NCBI RefSeq assembly: GCF_040115645.1
Contig: NC_089559.1
Span: 4,154,001 to 4,218,000, forward strand
Direction of reading: 5' to 3'
Source: Euwallacea fornicatus
Lineage: Eukaryota > Arthropoda > Insecta > Coleoptera > Curculionidae
DNA length: 64,000 nucleotides
Under the pieces are notes generated by a model. The model was given only the letters and a program-made list of their open reading frames with translations. It did no database searches and was not told the origin of the DNA. The position numbers and the translations under genes are program-made. Shown piece after piece: positions 33,735 through 45,247 of the stretch. Position 1 is the stretch's first letter, and every line of letters starts with the position of its first letter.

Positions 33735-34217
33735 GAGTCCCAAGTTAAACACTAATTATAGTCACTAAACACCGCCTATTTATTAAATAAAACAACTGTC
33801 GCTAAGATTACACTAATTTACATGTAGCAGACCAACTATCGGCTACCCTATATTCTAATGAATGTCTTATGGCAATAATCGCTTGCACCAAAGGTAAACC
33901 GTATAGTAATCAAATCAAAGGATGAGAGACGTGACAATCCGGAGCCAGACCTCTACCACCCAAAATCTCGATAATTACTACTCTGTCACACAATATTCAT
34001 TTCGTCCCCTGGCCCCGTTTTGCCCCCCTTGCGTGTTAAAAACAAGTGCGTCCCTTATTCCTGGGGTTCCTGAAAGTCATATCATAAAGAACATGAATGG
34101 TTTAGTTTCAACAGAATAGCGAGAAAACCCAGAACCCCGATCGATTACATAGGGTCGTACCAATACACAGAGCCTGTCTACGTAGGGGTATTCGCTAAAT
34201 TTATGATTGCGCCGACA
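33696..34217 (-). repeat. Gypsy-B 5' LTR
   Basis: The LTR is 522 bp with TGTCGG and CCGACA ends. On the minus strand AATAAA lies at about 33,786-33,791, some 50 bases before the gag-pol ATG, so the ATG falls in the U5 part. Confidence 0.95.
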
Positions 34218-34588
34218 TATATTTCATTCATATGGTTCAATTCCAAAATTCGTATACTTGCCAAAAATTTCTTGATTTTACAGAGTTTTAAATTTAAAAT
34301 GCGATTGTCTAGGAACTTACTGTATTTTGACTTGGTCACTTTTGGTAATAAGCCCATAATATTTAACCAATCATACATATTTGATCGTCAATATAACATA
34401 TTGATGGATGAACACAAAAAAGAAACTCAACAAAAAGTAATCCAGGCCAAGTGTGACAAAAAAAGTTATCCGACTCATAATACCACAACTGATTTTGATT
34501 TCAAACTGGTCAGGTACTTTTGCGGACAATAGTACATTGGAAATACAATGGATCCAATACAATGAATAATCAATTATAGCGATTGATA
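34218..34588 (+). other. unassigned stretch with one open frame
   Basis: Between Gypsy-B and LINE-R1 a plus-strand frame is open to a TAG near 34,530. After an acceptor-like TTGATTTTACAG near 34,280 it encodes about 80 residues (MRLSRNLLYFDLVTFG to VRYFCGQ). It resembles nothing I recognise. It may be a remnant exon or chance. Confidence 0.25.
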
Positions 34589-35121
34589 GGGACTTTAAGT
34601 TGTTGGTTTTTTGTTGTAGTTTATTTTATTTTTATCATTTGTACTTTTATCCCTTAAGTTACACCCATGTATCTTGATACTTATTCTAATAATACCATCT
34701 GGGTGCCAGACCACAGTGCCCATCAGGCCAGAACCAAGGGTTCTTTAAGGCTGGGAAATATGCTACTAGTCAAAAGAAACTTTCTCGGTTGAGACTATTG
34801 TCGCGATCTGCAGTTCGGTGGGCCTGCAATATTCCCAGAAATGCGATTAGTATAGATATTCACCAGATGGCTGCAATTTATGGTATCCAGCGCGGCCATA
34901 GCTCGTAAAGGCTCTTGGTGGTGATGCATCCTTGATTGGTATTCCTCGGGTTTAGTACTTAAGGGATAATCGAAGTAATTTTGCTCTCTTCTTCCTTCTC
35001 TTCGTCTTGGACCGGTGTCTGTGTCGGATATTTGATCCAAATTATAGTTCGTAAACCGCCCCAATACCCGCCCAAGGACAAAGGAGGGGAAACTGAGGAA
35101 AATGTGGTAAGTGGGCAAAAC

Positions 35122-36778
35122 ATGGTAGTGCATTGTCCGGTATTCTCCGTAGAGGAAGTGCCAAACAGTGCACCAAAAGGGAAGAGGAAGAGGATGGATG
35201 AATCCATTGTGGGAGGAGAGGAAGAAGGACCCAGAACTCTCTTGGAAGTAGCCAGGAGACAGGTATGTGATGTTGATAGGATCTTGAAGGAGTATTACCA
35301 CCCCAAACAGGAACTAGTGGAGGCTGTCTCTGTGTTGAAAAGCACGATTAGGAGCATGGTGCTGGAGGAAGAAGGGAAAGGGCAGGAGAACAGGAAACTC
35401 GAGGAGGAGAGAAAAAAGGGTGAGTATAAAGACAGGTTAACAACTTTAGCTAGGAAAGGAAAGATCCTGGAGGCCATCAAGGAGAGATGGGACGAAGGGA
35501 TCTTTGAAGCAACTGAGATAGCTTGTGGAGAGCCTATCAGTGAAGGTTTTCGGATGGACCTGGCCGTCCTGGTAGATAAGGGAGATAGCGCGCTTAAGCA
35601 GAGATTCCTGCAACTTCTCCCAGAGCTGAGGGAGCTCGAGACTGAAGAAGGGAGGATAGCCAGCCTCGTGCAGACGTGCAACCTTAGGAAAGGAGGTAAG
35701 GTAGTTACGAGAACTAAGCACGTCTACTTTCAGGAGTTGGACAGTACGGGGCAAGAAGGGGTTTTTGGAAACCCTCAAGGTCCTCGCGGCAACAATGCTG
35801 GAAAAGGGGAGAGACAGCGTGTCTATCCCTTTGGTCCCGGGTGCCGACCCGTGGCAACTTCGGAAGGTCTGCGAACTAGCATGCTGGACCCTGAAAGAGA
35901 ACATCAGGGTTAAGTTGTACTTACCTGGAGGGACATCCTCCGGGAGGAAGGCAGTACATGGTCCGGGTCCTAAAAGACCAGAAGAAGATGTAGTCTTCGT
36001 GGCTAAACAGGAGCGGGTAAGTTATAGCGACATCCTCCGTAAAGTCCGACAACTGGTTGCCAACAGCCAGACCAAGGTTGACATCGGGACAGGCAGAGAG
36101 ACGAAAAAAGGTGAGGTGCTAATCACGCTCCCTAAAGGAGGCGAAAAGGGAGAGGAGCTGAAAAACATCCTGCGAAAAAGAATGGGGGAAGGTAACGTAA
36201 GGTCGGGGGGGAATAGTAAAATTGTAGTGTTCCAGCATACGGGACTGGGTGGAATCACTACAGGGAAAGAAGCCACTGGTGCGGTGGCCACCGCGACCGG
36301 GCTGGACCCCTAGAAGCTCCGGCTCAAGGGGCTTAAGGCAAACAATGGAAGCTGCCAAACCGCCACGTTCCGCGTTAGAGAGGGGGACGCGGCTAGTCTT
36401 CGTGTAGTCACCGATTTGAGAGTCGGCATTAATATGTGCCGGCTTAAGGAGAGGAAGGACTCGGGAAGATGCTACCGATGCTGAGAAATGGGACATCGGG
36501 CCCAGGTCTGCAAAAGGGTAGACAGGACCCGACTGTGCGCTCGTTGTGGGATGGAGGGGCACAGAGCGAAGGATTGTAACGATCCTCGCTACTGCCCCCT
36601 CTGTAAAGCGGTGGGACACAGCGCGGGTGGACCCAACTGCAAGGGGCCAGTAAAGGCACTTGCAGGCGATAGGGGTACTGACCCGAAAAAATCAGTTGAG
36701 CCGGAACCAGGAACGTCCAAAAAGAAGGACGAGATTCGGAAGGTTATCGAGGTAAGAAGTACGGAACAAGTCAAATAA
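35122..36778 (+). pseudogene. LINE-R1 ORF1 (gag-like), frameshifted
   Basis: The frame starts at about 35,122 (MVVHCPVFSVEEV). A Glu/Lys-rich coiled segment follows. A frameshift near 35,758 moves to the frame 35,765-36,313, and a second near 36,310 moves to the knuckle frame. The first knuckle, CYRC then EMGHRAQVC, contains an in-frame TGA near 36,482. The next two, CARCGMEGHRAKDC and CPLCKAVGHSAGGPNC, are intact. Three knuckles are typical of R1-type ORF1. Confidence 0.85.
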
Positions 36779-36822
36779 GTAGATTAAATAATATAATCAG
36801 TATCCGTGTTTTAGGTGCGGGA

Positions 36823-39545
36823 GTGAATGTGGAGAGTGTAAATGGCACGATGGCGGTATTTAAGGAACTCAGATGTCTACTGATCAATCTGGATAGAAGG
36901 CAGGTTGCCACCGACTTGCTGTACCAGACGATCAGAAAACAGGACATTGATGTCGTTCTGGGGCAGGAGTATAACCAAGACCTGAAGAATGTCATCAGGG
37001 ATAGTGACGATGGAGCGTTCATTTGGCTTAAAAGCGGGATGAGGGCGAAGTCGATCCACAAGGACCGGGGGTTCGTGGCGGTGGAACTGGGCCGGTTTAC
37101 GCTGGTCTTGGTATATTTCTCGCCGAATAAGACCACAGGTGAGTTCGAGGCCATGATTAATAGGTTAGATAATTTTGTAGGAGGCATGGACGGCAGGAGA
37201 GTCCTCATAGCTGGGGACTTCAATGCGAAATGCCAGATATTTAGTTCTGGCGTCAAGAATGACTACGGGAGAGTCCTGGAGGAGTTCGTTGAAGCGAGAG
37301 AGCTCACCCCACACAACAACGGGGGAGAGTGGACGTTCGGCAACAAGAATGGAAGATCTGTCATAGACGTAACCATGAGTGGCGCTATCGTAGCGCGCAT
37401 GGTGAGTCAATGGCAGGTCGAGCGGGACGTGCTGAGTGGAAGTGGACACAGGTACATAACCTACAGAATTGTAGGGAATGGAACCGAAACTCTGGGAGTG
37501 AAAGATGAGAGAAATAAGAAAGGATGGATCGTGACCGAGAAAGAGATTGGTAAGTTGAATAAATACTTTAACGAGCGTGTTTTAGGGAGGGGCGGAACCG
37601 AACCTGACCAAATAGACGAGGAAATTGGGGAAGCCTGCGACCAGTGCCTACTCAAGAAGAGTGCAAAAACAGGGGGGTAAAAAGGCGGTCTACTGGTGGA
37701 ACGAAACAGTAGGTACGCACAGGAAGGAATGTTTGCAGGCCAGACGAAGGATGACGAGGATAAAGGGAGCCAGAGAAACGAACGATGAGAGAAGGGTAGC
37801 AGAAGATGAATATGGAAGAGCCAATAAGACCCTCAAGGATTCCATTCCGAATGCCAAGAGGGACGCATGGAAAAAGCTGTGCGATGAATTGGAGACGCAC
37901 GTCTGGGGTCTCGGCTACAAGATTGTGGCAGAGAAGCTTGGGCGTCTGAAACCAAGCCACTTGGCGGAGACCAACATGCTAAAGCGCGTGGATGAACTCT
38001 TCCCGAGGAGAGACAGGGTAAGATGGGACAGGATTGTTGAAGGTGCCGAGGACGTGGAACGGGTTTCGGCAGAGGAGGGTCGACAGGCGGCCAGGGAACT
38101 TGGGAGCCGAAAGGCCCGAGGGTTGGACGGAATTCCCAATGAAGTCATTAAGACCTACCTTGGGATTAAGCCCCAAGGGATGGCAGACTATGTCACGAAC
38201 ATCTTGGTGACAGGGCAATTTCCGAAAATGTGGAAAAGGGCCCGGCTATTTCTGGCGGAGAAGCCGAAGAAAAACCCGACAGCGGATGCGTCGTATCGTC
38301 TCATTTATCTCATCGACGGGCTCGGGAAGGTCGCGGAGAAAGTGATGAAGACCAGGCTGATGGCGGAGGCCATTGAGCGTGGAATGCTTGATCAAAACCA
38401 GTTCGGTTTCGTGAAGGGTAGAAGCACTATCGATGCAATGAAGGCCGTAATGAGGATCATGGAGAGGATTAAAGAGACGAGGTAAGATGTCCCACGTTAG
38501 CAATTATGTTGTAGGTGTGATACAATCGTACCTGGACGAAAGGACGGTGCAGCTGCCTAACGGAGATGTAAGGGAAATGTCGTGTGGGGTTCCGCAGGAG
38601 TCAGTGTTAGGCCCCGTATTGTGGAACCTCTATTACGACGAACTGCTGAAACTGGATTATCCGAGGGGTGTCTCACCAGTGGCGTACGCGGATGATCTGG
38701 CGCTGGTGGGTACTGCCGGATGCAGAAACACTGGAGTTGGACACCAAGGAAGCCATGGAGATGGTCATTGACACGTTCAGAGCTAAAGTGCTCTGTATGG
38801 CGTCCGAGAGGACCGAAATGGTGCTACTCGCTTGGAGACGTAAGCTCACTAATATGAGTTTAGTTGTAGATCGTTTCAGGTACGAGACGACTACAAGCAT
38901 TAAATATCTGGGGGTGTGGTTCGGCAAAGACGCGAGGTTCGCCGAACACGCTCGAAGGACCGCCGACAAGGTGGGAGGAATAATTCAAAAGTTGGAAGGC
39001 ATCCTGCCCAGAGTCAACGGCATGGGATTTGAGAGGAGAAGGATTATGGTCATGGCGGCGTCATCGGCGCTGCTGTATGCTGCGCCGGTGTGGCACGGAG
39101 TGTTGAGGATCAAGACGTACAGGGCCGTCCTGGAGCGGGCAAACAGAAGGCTCGCGATCAGGGTGGCCTGCGCGTACAGAACGGCTCCCTGCGCAGCGGT
39201 TTTGGTACTGGCCAAGATTCCGCCCATCAGACTGCGAGTGGAAGAGAGGAGAATGGTGTGGGAGAGAGGTAAAGGTTTTAGGAGGGAGGCCGGAAAGAGG
39301 GTGACGAGTGAGTGGGAGAGTGAGTGGGGTGTGTATGATGGATGGGTGAAGGTCTTCGTTCCGAGCATTAGACGATGGGTCGAATGTAAATGGACGAACA
39401 CCGGGTACGAACTAACGCAGGTGTTTACTGGACACGGAGTGTTCGGGAAATACTTGCACAAAATAAAGGTTGAAGAGAGTGACGGCTGCTGGTTCTGTGA
39501 GGATTCAGGAGTTGCGGACACCCCAGAGCCGCCGGATGTCTTTTT
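36823..39545 (+). pseudogene. LINE-R1 ORF2 (endonuclease, RT), lacks RT motif A
   Basis: The endonuclease (36,823-37,680) has LGQEYNQ, LVYFSPNK, AGDFNAK and SVIDVT. RT (37,625-38,485) carries RKARGLDGIPNE and GFVKGRSTIDA. Coding then jumps at about 38,484 to SYLDERTVQL, so the segment holding the catalytic DxxxAF motif is deleted. The YADD motif follows at 38,686. Frameshifts lie near 37,650 and 38,720. The C-terminal zinc finger begins with CWFC at about 39,489 but is cut short, passing directly into the 3' UTR. Confidence 0.87.
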
Positions 39546-39836
39546 GAAGATTTCCACCTCCTCGGGCACAAAAAAAAACAAAAACCAACCTCGCCCCACA
39601 AAGCAATCTCTCTCTTCTTACTTAGAGCAACAAATTTTGTCATTGTTAAAATAAGTAAAATTAAATACAGTTCATTTTCGTAATCCAGTACGAGTTCGAT
39701 CGTCGTTCGATGAACACGTATTTACAGGCCGGCAATTTGTTTATTTATTTGTTCATTTAGAGTAAACAAGCGAATACCATCGGGCGAGTGGATACGGCGG
39801 CGCGTCAGTGTCGTGCGTTATCGTTAATTCAGCAAA

Positions 39837-41098
39837 ATGCTGAAGAAACCAGTATTGCACTTGCAGAACAACGTCAGTTCGCAAAAGCATTTGATGCTGA
39901 CAATGGAAAATGACGAGGCCAAAGCACGTGCACAACAGCTGGAAGCTAAGTTAAATGATATGAAAAAAATTTATGATGAACTCATGATTAAATACATGGA
40001 GCTGGAAAAGAAAATTTTACCTGCACCAGCTAAGGAGATGGTAATAAGAGAAGAATTCTATACCGACGAAGAGGAACTTGCAAATGAAACAGAATGGATT
40101 CGGGAGAAAAACCGAAAAAAGCGGAAGCGGAATACTTCCGCGACTCCGCCAGCATTGAAACAAAAGAACCCGGTTAATCCTCCAAACCAAAAAGTACACA
40201 GGCCTCCCCCAATCATCGTTGAAAACATTAATAACTTTTTCGGCTTACATCCAATTGTAAATCAGTATGCAAATTCCCAAATTAAAGTCGTTAATGACAA
40301 AACTATCAAAATCAACGCAAACGACGAGAAAGATTTTAAAGCACTTTCCGCAGTGTTGAGCGAAATGGATTTTTCTTGGCATTCCTACGAAAACAAGCAA
40401 AATAGGCCAATTAGAGTTATGGCTAATAAACTTCATCACTCCGTAGAGACGGATGACATTGCTCGGGACCTCAGAAAGCGAGGCTACAAACTACTTGAGG
40501 TGACCGCGAAACGAAAATATAAAACGAAACAACCGCTAAACATGTTCATACTTTCATTCAGAAATGATGAAAATGTGGACAAAATTTATGGTATAACCGA
40601 TATCTTAGGAGTAAGGGTAGAAATCCTGGCTTTAAGAAAATCCAGACTAGTACCGCAGTGCAAAAAATGCCAAGCCTATGGCCACACACAAAAGTACTGC
40701 TCCATGGAACCTCGATGTGTCAGATGCACTGGCAAGCACTTGACAATTAATTGTGACAAGCCCAAAGACGCTCAACCAAAATGTATACACTGTGGTGGAA
40801 ATAATCCAGCAAATTACCGAGGATGCACGATTGCAAAGGAAATGCAAAAATTGAGAGATGAACGGACAAGTCCTCATCCTGAAGGACAAATCCTCATAAA
40901 CAATTTCCTCCAAAACCTCAGAGGCAAACAGTTGTACCATCGGCAATACGACAAAGCAATGAAGTAAGAAGTGCTACATATAGTCAAATGGTTTCAGGAG
41001 AAAGCAAAGCCCATCCGAAAACAGACATACAAAACACAGACCCTGTACAAAGTTGTCTCCAACAAATATTGGAGAGGCTAGAAAATTTGACTTGAACA
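39837..41098 (+). pseudogene. LINE-B ORF1, one frameshift
   Basis: The likely start is the ATG near 39,903 (MENDEAKARAQQLEAK), opening a coiled coil. A PRE_C2HC-like region (RPIRVMANKLHHSVETDD) follows, then knuckles CKKCQAYGHTQKYC, CVRCTGKHLTINC and CIHCGGNNPANYRGC. A frameshift near 40,910-40,930 gives a false end at 40,967; the other frame runs on to a TGA at about 41,098. Confidence 0.85.
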
Positions 41099-41130
41099 CA
41101 GCAACAAAGGAGCTATCCCCAAAAATCGTA

Positions 41131-43741
41131 ATGGCTAAAAACAGCAGCAATCTTAGGATCATGGAATGGAACTCTAATGGACTATTACAACACAAACAAG
41201 AGCTTCAAGTAATACTAAATATAGAAAATATAGATATATGTTTAATTTCTGAGACTCACCTCACTTCTGAGTCGTTCATTAAATTTCAAGGATATGATTT
41301 GTATCACACGACACATCCAGATAATGCACCCCGAGGGGGTAGTGCCGGTATAATTAAGAAGACCATTCAACACGGAGAAGACTTCAAATATCAAACAGAA
41401 GAATTTCAAGCCACTTCTGTAAAAGTGAAAACTAAAACGTATGAAATTATTGTCTGCGCCGTCTACTGTCCTCTTAGACATGCCTTAAAAAAATAACAAT
41501 ATTTATATTTTCTACGTAACTATGGCTTTAGATTTATCATTGGAGGAGATTTCAATGCCAAACATATTCAGTGGGGATCCAGGATTTCAACCACAAAGGG
41601 AAAAGAATTGCTGCAAGCAATAAATCAGCTTAATTGTAAACCATTGTCGACTGGTAAACTTACTTATTGGCCGACTTACCCAAACAAAACTCCTGATTTG
41701 ATTGACTTCTTTATTACGCGAAATGTGTTCTTCAACTGTATGCATGTGGAGGAAACTTACGACATAAATTCAGATCACTCGCCAATCCTACTCAAGCTGA
41801 ATGACAGTATTATACAAAAAGAAGCGTCTCCCCGGTTAACTAATAAAGTAACTGACTGGCAGAGCTTCAAACTTCAACTGGAAAATGACATAAACTTGTC
41901 AGTTTCATTGAAAAATGAGTTGGAACTAGACAATGAAGCAGAAAATTTTGTCATCTCAATTCAACAAGCTGCCAGGTACGGTGAACACCTCCAAAATACC
42001 TTTCAGCCGAATGAAGGAGACAACACTCTTGACTGAACACAATGTGTAGTACTTGAAGGCTGTATCAAGCATACCAGCCCAAACGAAATCGAGCAAGAAA
42101 TCAAAGAAAATATCAATCCTAAGAAGGCGCCTGGATTTGACCTAATTACCGGAGAAATCCTGAAACAACTCCCACGTAAAGCAATTATAAAGTTATGTCA
42201 CCTTATTAATGCATCATTTCGGCTGAATTACGTACCTAGAGTATGGAAGGTAGCTAAAGTTATTATGATTCCCAAATCTGGAAAACCGCCAACGGAAGCC
42301 TCATCGTACAGGCCAATTTCGTTACTACCCGTAATCTCAAAGGTTTTTGAGAAAATACTGTTGAAGCGACTGAAACCTATAATTGAAGAGAAAAACTTAA
42401 TCCCTTCCCATCAATTTGGATTCAGAGAAAAACACTCTACCATTGATCAAGTTCATAGAATCATTGATGTGATAGAAAAATCATTAGAAAACAAAAAAGT
42501 TTGCTCTACCATCTTCCTTGATGTGGCGCAAGCTTTCGATAAAGTATGGCACGAAGGACTTATTTATAAACTAACCAAGTTCCTACCCAAACCATTCGCT
42601 CTATTACTAAAATCATATATTTCTGACAGAGCATTTAGAATAAAACAAGAAGATTCTTACTCTGACCTAAAAGAGATTAAGGCAGGGGTACCACAGGAAA
42701 GTGTGTTGGGACCAATGCTATACCTGTTGTATACCTCTGATATACCTACATTGGAACTTGACACCATAGCAACTTTTGCTGATGATACTGCCCTTATGAA
42801 GGTGGGCGAAAATTACGAAGACGCGGCAGCAAGCTTGCAAGCAACAGTGAATAAAATCGCCACCTGGACCAGACAATGGCGGATTAAATTGAACGGCACG
42901 AAGTCTGTTCACATTAATTTTACAAACAAAAGACACAATTATATTCCGATTTATATTGATGATATACAAATACCATATGCTAACACTGCAAAATATTTAG
43001 GCATGACGTTAGATGCTAAACTACGATGGAAAGCCCACATCAAAAAGAAAAGGGAAGAACTCAATATTAAATTTGGAAAAATGTATTGACTGCTAAGAAG
43101 AAACTCTTCTTTATCAGTATACAACAAAGTACTACTGTACAATCAATTTTTGAAGCCTGTATGGTCGTGTGGCGGCATCCTATGTGTTGCCGCCTTGGAA
43201 ATCCCAGTCATAAAGACAGCTGGGAATCCGTTAAAAAGGTAGAACGAAATGGTCCGATAGTCACGTACAGTGGGGTATAAGAAAGCAGCCTCGAAGGCGG
43301 CTCTCTCTCTTTTCCGCCTCGACCACCCCGGCTACCAAAACGCGATCTATCGGCCCGCAGCGCCCCGTTGTTAAATAAATAAATATTATTCGTTGACCCA
43401 TATCCCCGACGAGTATCATTTCGCAATCAGTCGTACCTCCGATCCTACCACAGTCGTATGGAATCCAACTCTGGGGATGTGCAAGAAAAAACAACGTGGA
43501 CATAATCCAACGATTTCAAAATAAAGTGCTAAGGTGTATTGTCAACGCACCTTGGTACTTTAGAAATAGTGACCTTCACAGAGACCAGGGTGTGGACACC
43601 GTCAGCGAAACCGTCAATAAAGTTGCGAGAAGACATGAACAACGACTTCTGCAGCACGTCAACGTGGAAGCTATCCAACTCCTAGACAACACTAACCTGA
43701 CCAGACGACTCAAGAGGATCAAACCCTTCGAGCTAGTTTAG
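41131..43741 (+). pseudogene. LINE-B ORF2 (endonuclease, RT), deleted and interrupted
   Basis: The endonuclease starts MAKNSSNLRIMEWNSNG and has ISETHLTS, a frameshift near 41,490, GGDFNAKH and INSDHSP. At about 41,975-41,982 the connector between endonuclease and RT is missing compared with LINE-C (about 110 residues). An in-frame TGA is at 42,034-42,036. RT has KAPGFDLITGE, YRPISLLPV, FLDVAQAFDKVW and FADDTAL. A TGA at 43,087-43,089 and the solo LTR then interrupt it. The C-terminus resumes at 43,457 and ends at 43,741. Confidence 0.88.
43168..43452. repeat. solo LTR, 285 bp, inside LINE-B ORF2
   Basis: The insert begins TGTGGCGG and ends TACCACA, is flanked by GTCG at 43,164-43,167 and 43,453-43,456, and contains an AATAAA motif near 43,375. 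It has no coding sequence. LINE-B reading resumes exactly after the second GTCG. The first bases can form a hairpin between GGCGGCA and TGCCGCC. Parent family unknown. Confidence 0.83.
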
Positions 43742-43950
43742 TGTGTGAATAGTAAAAACAAAGTGAATCTTCACGCGTCAATTTCATATTAGAACCTAAG
43801 GACTACTAATTAGTAACCCCTAAATGTAGCTAAGGCACATTAATATTAGAACAAAATTACTCATTGATCATTCTCTGATCAGATTGTAATTCCCTTAAAA
43901 TATTTCTGGAAGAAGCGTTTTAATAAATAAAAAAAATATATAAAAAATTT

Positions 43951-44097
43951 TCGTAAACCAAATTGTCGTTTTCGTGGTTTAGTTTGTCAAAGAAACCCCT
44001 TAACAGCTATCAAATTTGTCAGTCCTCTGGGATCTCACATCAAGTGAGTTATGTTGCATATTAAAAATTAAAAACTGGTTAAAATGTTTCATACCTT
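43951..44097. other. short unassigned stretch
   Basis: AT-rich DNA after the LINE-B tail; nothing recognisable is seen. Confidence 0.4.
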
Positions 44098-44405
44098 ACG
44101 AGGCTTCTCATTTTTTCCAGAATTAATTTTCTTTCTTGGGTTGTCTTAAAGTGGATGATTATTGGCGGTCGCTGAAACCTTTGAATTAACTTTATGCCTT
44201 CTTGTGTGATTTCTGTGAATCCATTGAGATGACACGCCTCCAAACTAATTATTGGAATTTGATCGTCTCGAGGGGATATTATAATACATTTTTTTAAGAG
44301 CTGTAGGGTGGCGTAAAATTTCTTTTCCTCCACTTCTACCCTAATTTTTTTTACCAAAATTTTCCACAACTCTTGGCACTTGCTAAGTATGGACACCAAA
44401 ACACT
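44098..44405 (-). CDS. candidate host exon, unknown protein
   Basis: On the minus strand an acceptor-like TTACCTTTTAG ends near 44,406 and a donor-like AAG/GTATGA lies at about 44,097. Between them about 100 codons are open, including SPRDDQIPIISLEACHLNG and RPPIIIHFKTTQERKLILE. The composition is that of a real protein and matches no element type in the window. The RPPIIIHF part is loosely like the C-terminal domain of FP-type or LINE ORF1 proteins, but I cannot assign it. It lies on the same strand as the candidate exon at 28,075. Confidence 0.42.
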
Positions 44406-44491
44406 AAAAGGTAACATTAACCTAATTAATGGAACAATTTGGATAAATTTTTAGATTAATTATATTTACATTTTACAAAGATAACATATAC

Positions 44492-45205
44492 TGTTAGGTC
44501 CTTAATTTTTCGCGTGTACGTGTTTGGGTCGATTCACCCCTTTCGATACTATAACCGTGAACTACGTAGATCGTTGACTGGATTGATCGATTAGAAAGAA
44601 CCACTCTGTGTTTGCAGTCTCAGAAACACTGTTTTCGCGTATAAGAGAGATTAAACCTTCTTAATTTAACAAAGATTTTTTAGTGACATTAACAACTATA
44701 CAATATCGAGAGATGCATTATTTTAAGGATGTTGATGAGAAGAGTCTAGCGCGCACATGTCCGTAATGAAGTAAAGAGGAAAAAGAGAGAGAGTCTTCAG
44801 TTTCGCACCCTCCTTGAGTACTGATACGGAGGTGCATCACCCATAGACATACTTCCGAAAAGGCCCATTAGCGGCTTCTAGGCTACCTTGTCGTGTTAAA
44901 GCGTAGCGCTTAGAGGCATGGTCGCTGGGTTTTTATTGAAGCCCAGCCATTGTGTTCGTTTGGCGGTACCTTTAATTTAGGTTCGCAATTTTAGTCCGAC
45001 AAAGAATAGCGGTGGAAACTCCAATCATAAAGTAACTTCCCTCAGCCGAAGATGGGTGTTAAGCGCTGGGAATTCCACCTGTATCACCCAAAGCTGGGGT
45101 TGTCCATCGGCGTAACATCAGTTTCTTAAACTCACTTTGAACATTTAAACTGGTAGATAACGTAACTATAGTCCATGATAGAACATTACGTCGCAAGTCC
45201 TAACA
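44492..45205 (-). repeat. BEL-3 3' LTR
   Basis: The 714-bp LTR begins TGTTAGG and ends CCTAACA, a 7-bp inverted repeat. The sequence just inside (45,206-45,217) reads purine-rich AACGGGGCCGGC on the minus strand, the polypurine tract. Confidence 0.92.
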
Positions 45206-45247
45206 TGCCGGCCCCGTTAAAAAGTTCTAACTTTTTAAGTACAAACA

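Larger units (their letters stand above)
28500..34217 (-). mobile_element. Gypsy-B, intact mdg3/Micropia-like LTR retrotransposon
   Basis: The element is 5,718 bp with two 522-bp LTRs (28,500-29,021 and 33,696-34,217) that begin TGTCGG and end CCGACA. I find only two differences between them. The flanks TATA at 28,496-28,499 and 34,218-34,221 form a 4-bp target duplication. A single uninterrupted gag-pol frame lies between. Integrase and RT resemble the mdg3/Micropia branch. No env is present. This is the youngest-looking and possibly active element of the window. Confidence 0.95.
34589..39726 (+). mobile_element. LINE-R1, R1-like non-LTR retrotransposon (defective)
   Basis: The 5' end GGGACTTTAAG is defined by alignment with both SIDE copies. 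The 3' end near 39,726 is defined the same way. ORF1 has three CCHC-type knuckles, and ORF2 has an APE endonuclease and RT of R1-clade type. The coding part is visibly more GC-rich than its surroundings. No target duplication was found. Confidence 0.85.
39727..43950 (+). mobile_element. LINE-B, Jockey-like non-LTR retrotransposon (defective)
   Basis: A GC-rich leader precedes ORF1 (39,837-41,098) and ORF2 (41,131-43,741). An A-rich tail ends near 43,950. It resembles LINE-C at 61-64 kb in both ORFs but is a different subfamily. The exact 5' end is not resolved. A solo LTR interrupts it at 43,168-43,452. Confidence 0.85.

Noticed and set aside
36119..39643. Long minus-strand frames opposite LINE-R1
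   Set aside because: They are shadows of GC-rich LINE coding sequence on the plus strand and have repetitive, unprotein-like composition.
44079..44417. Assigning the frame to a LINE ORF1 or FP-type protein
   Set aside because: The likeness is limited to a short RPPIIIHF-like stretch, with no surrounding LINE sequence on that strand.
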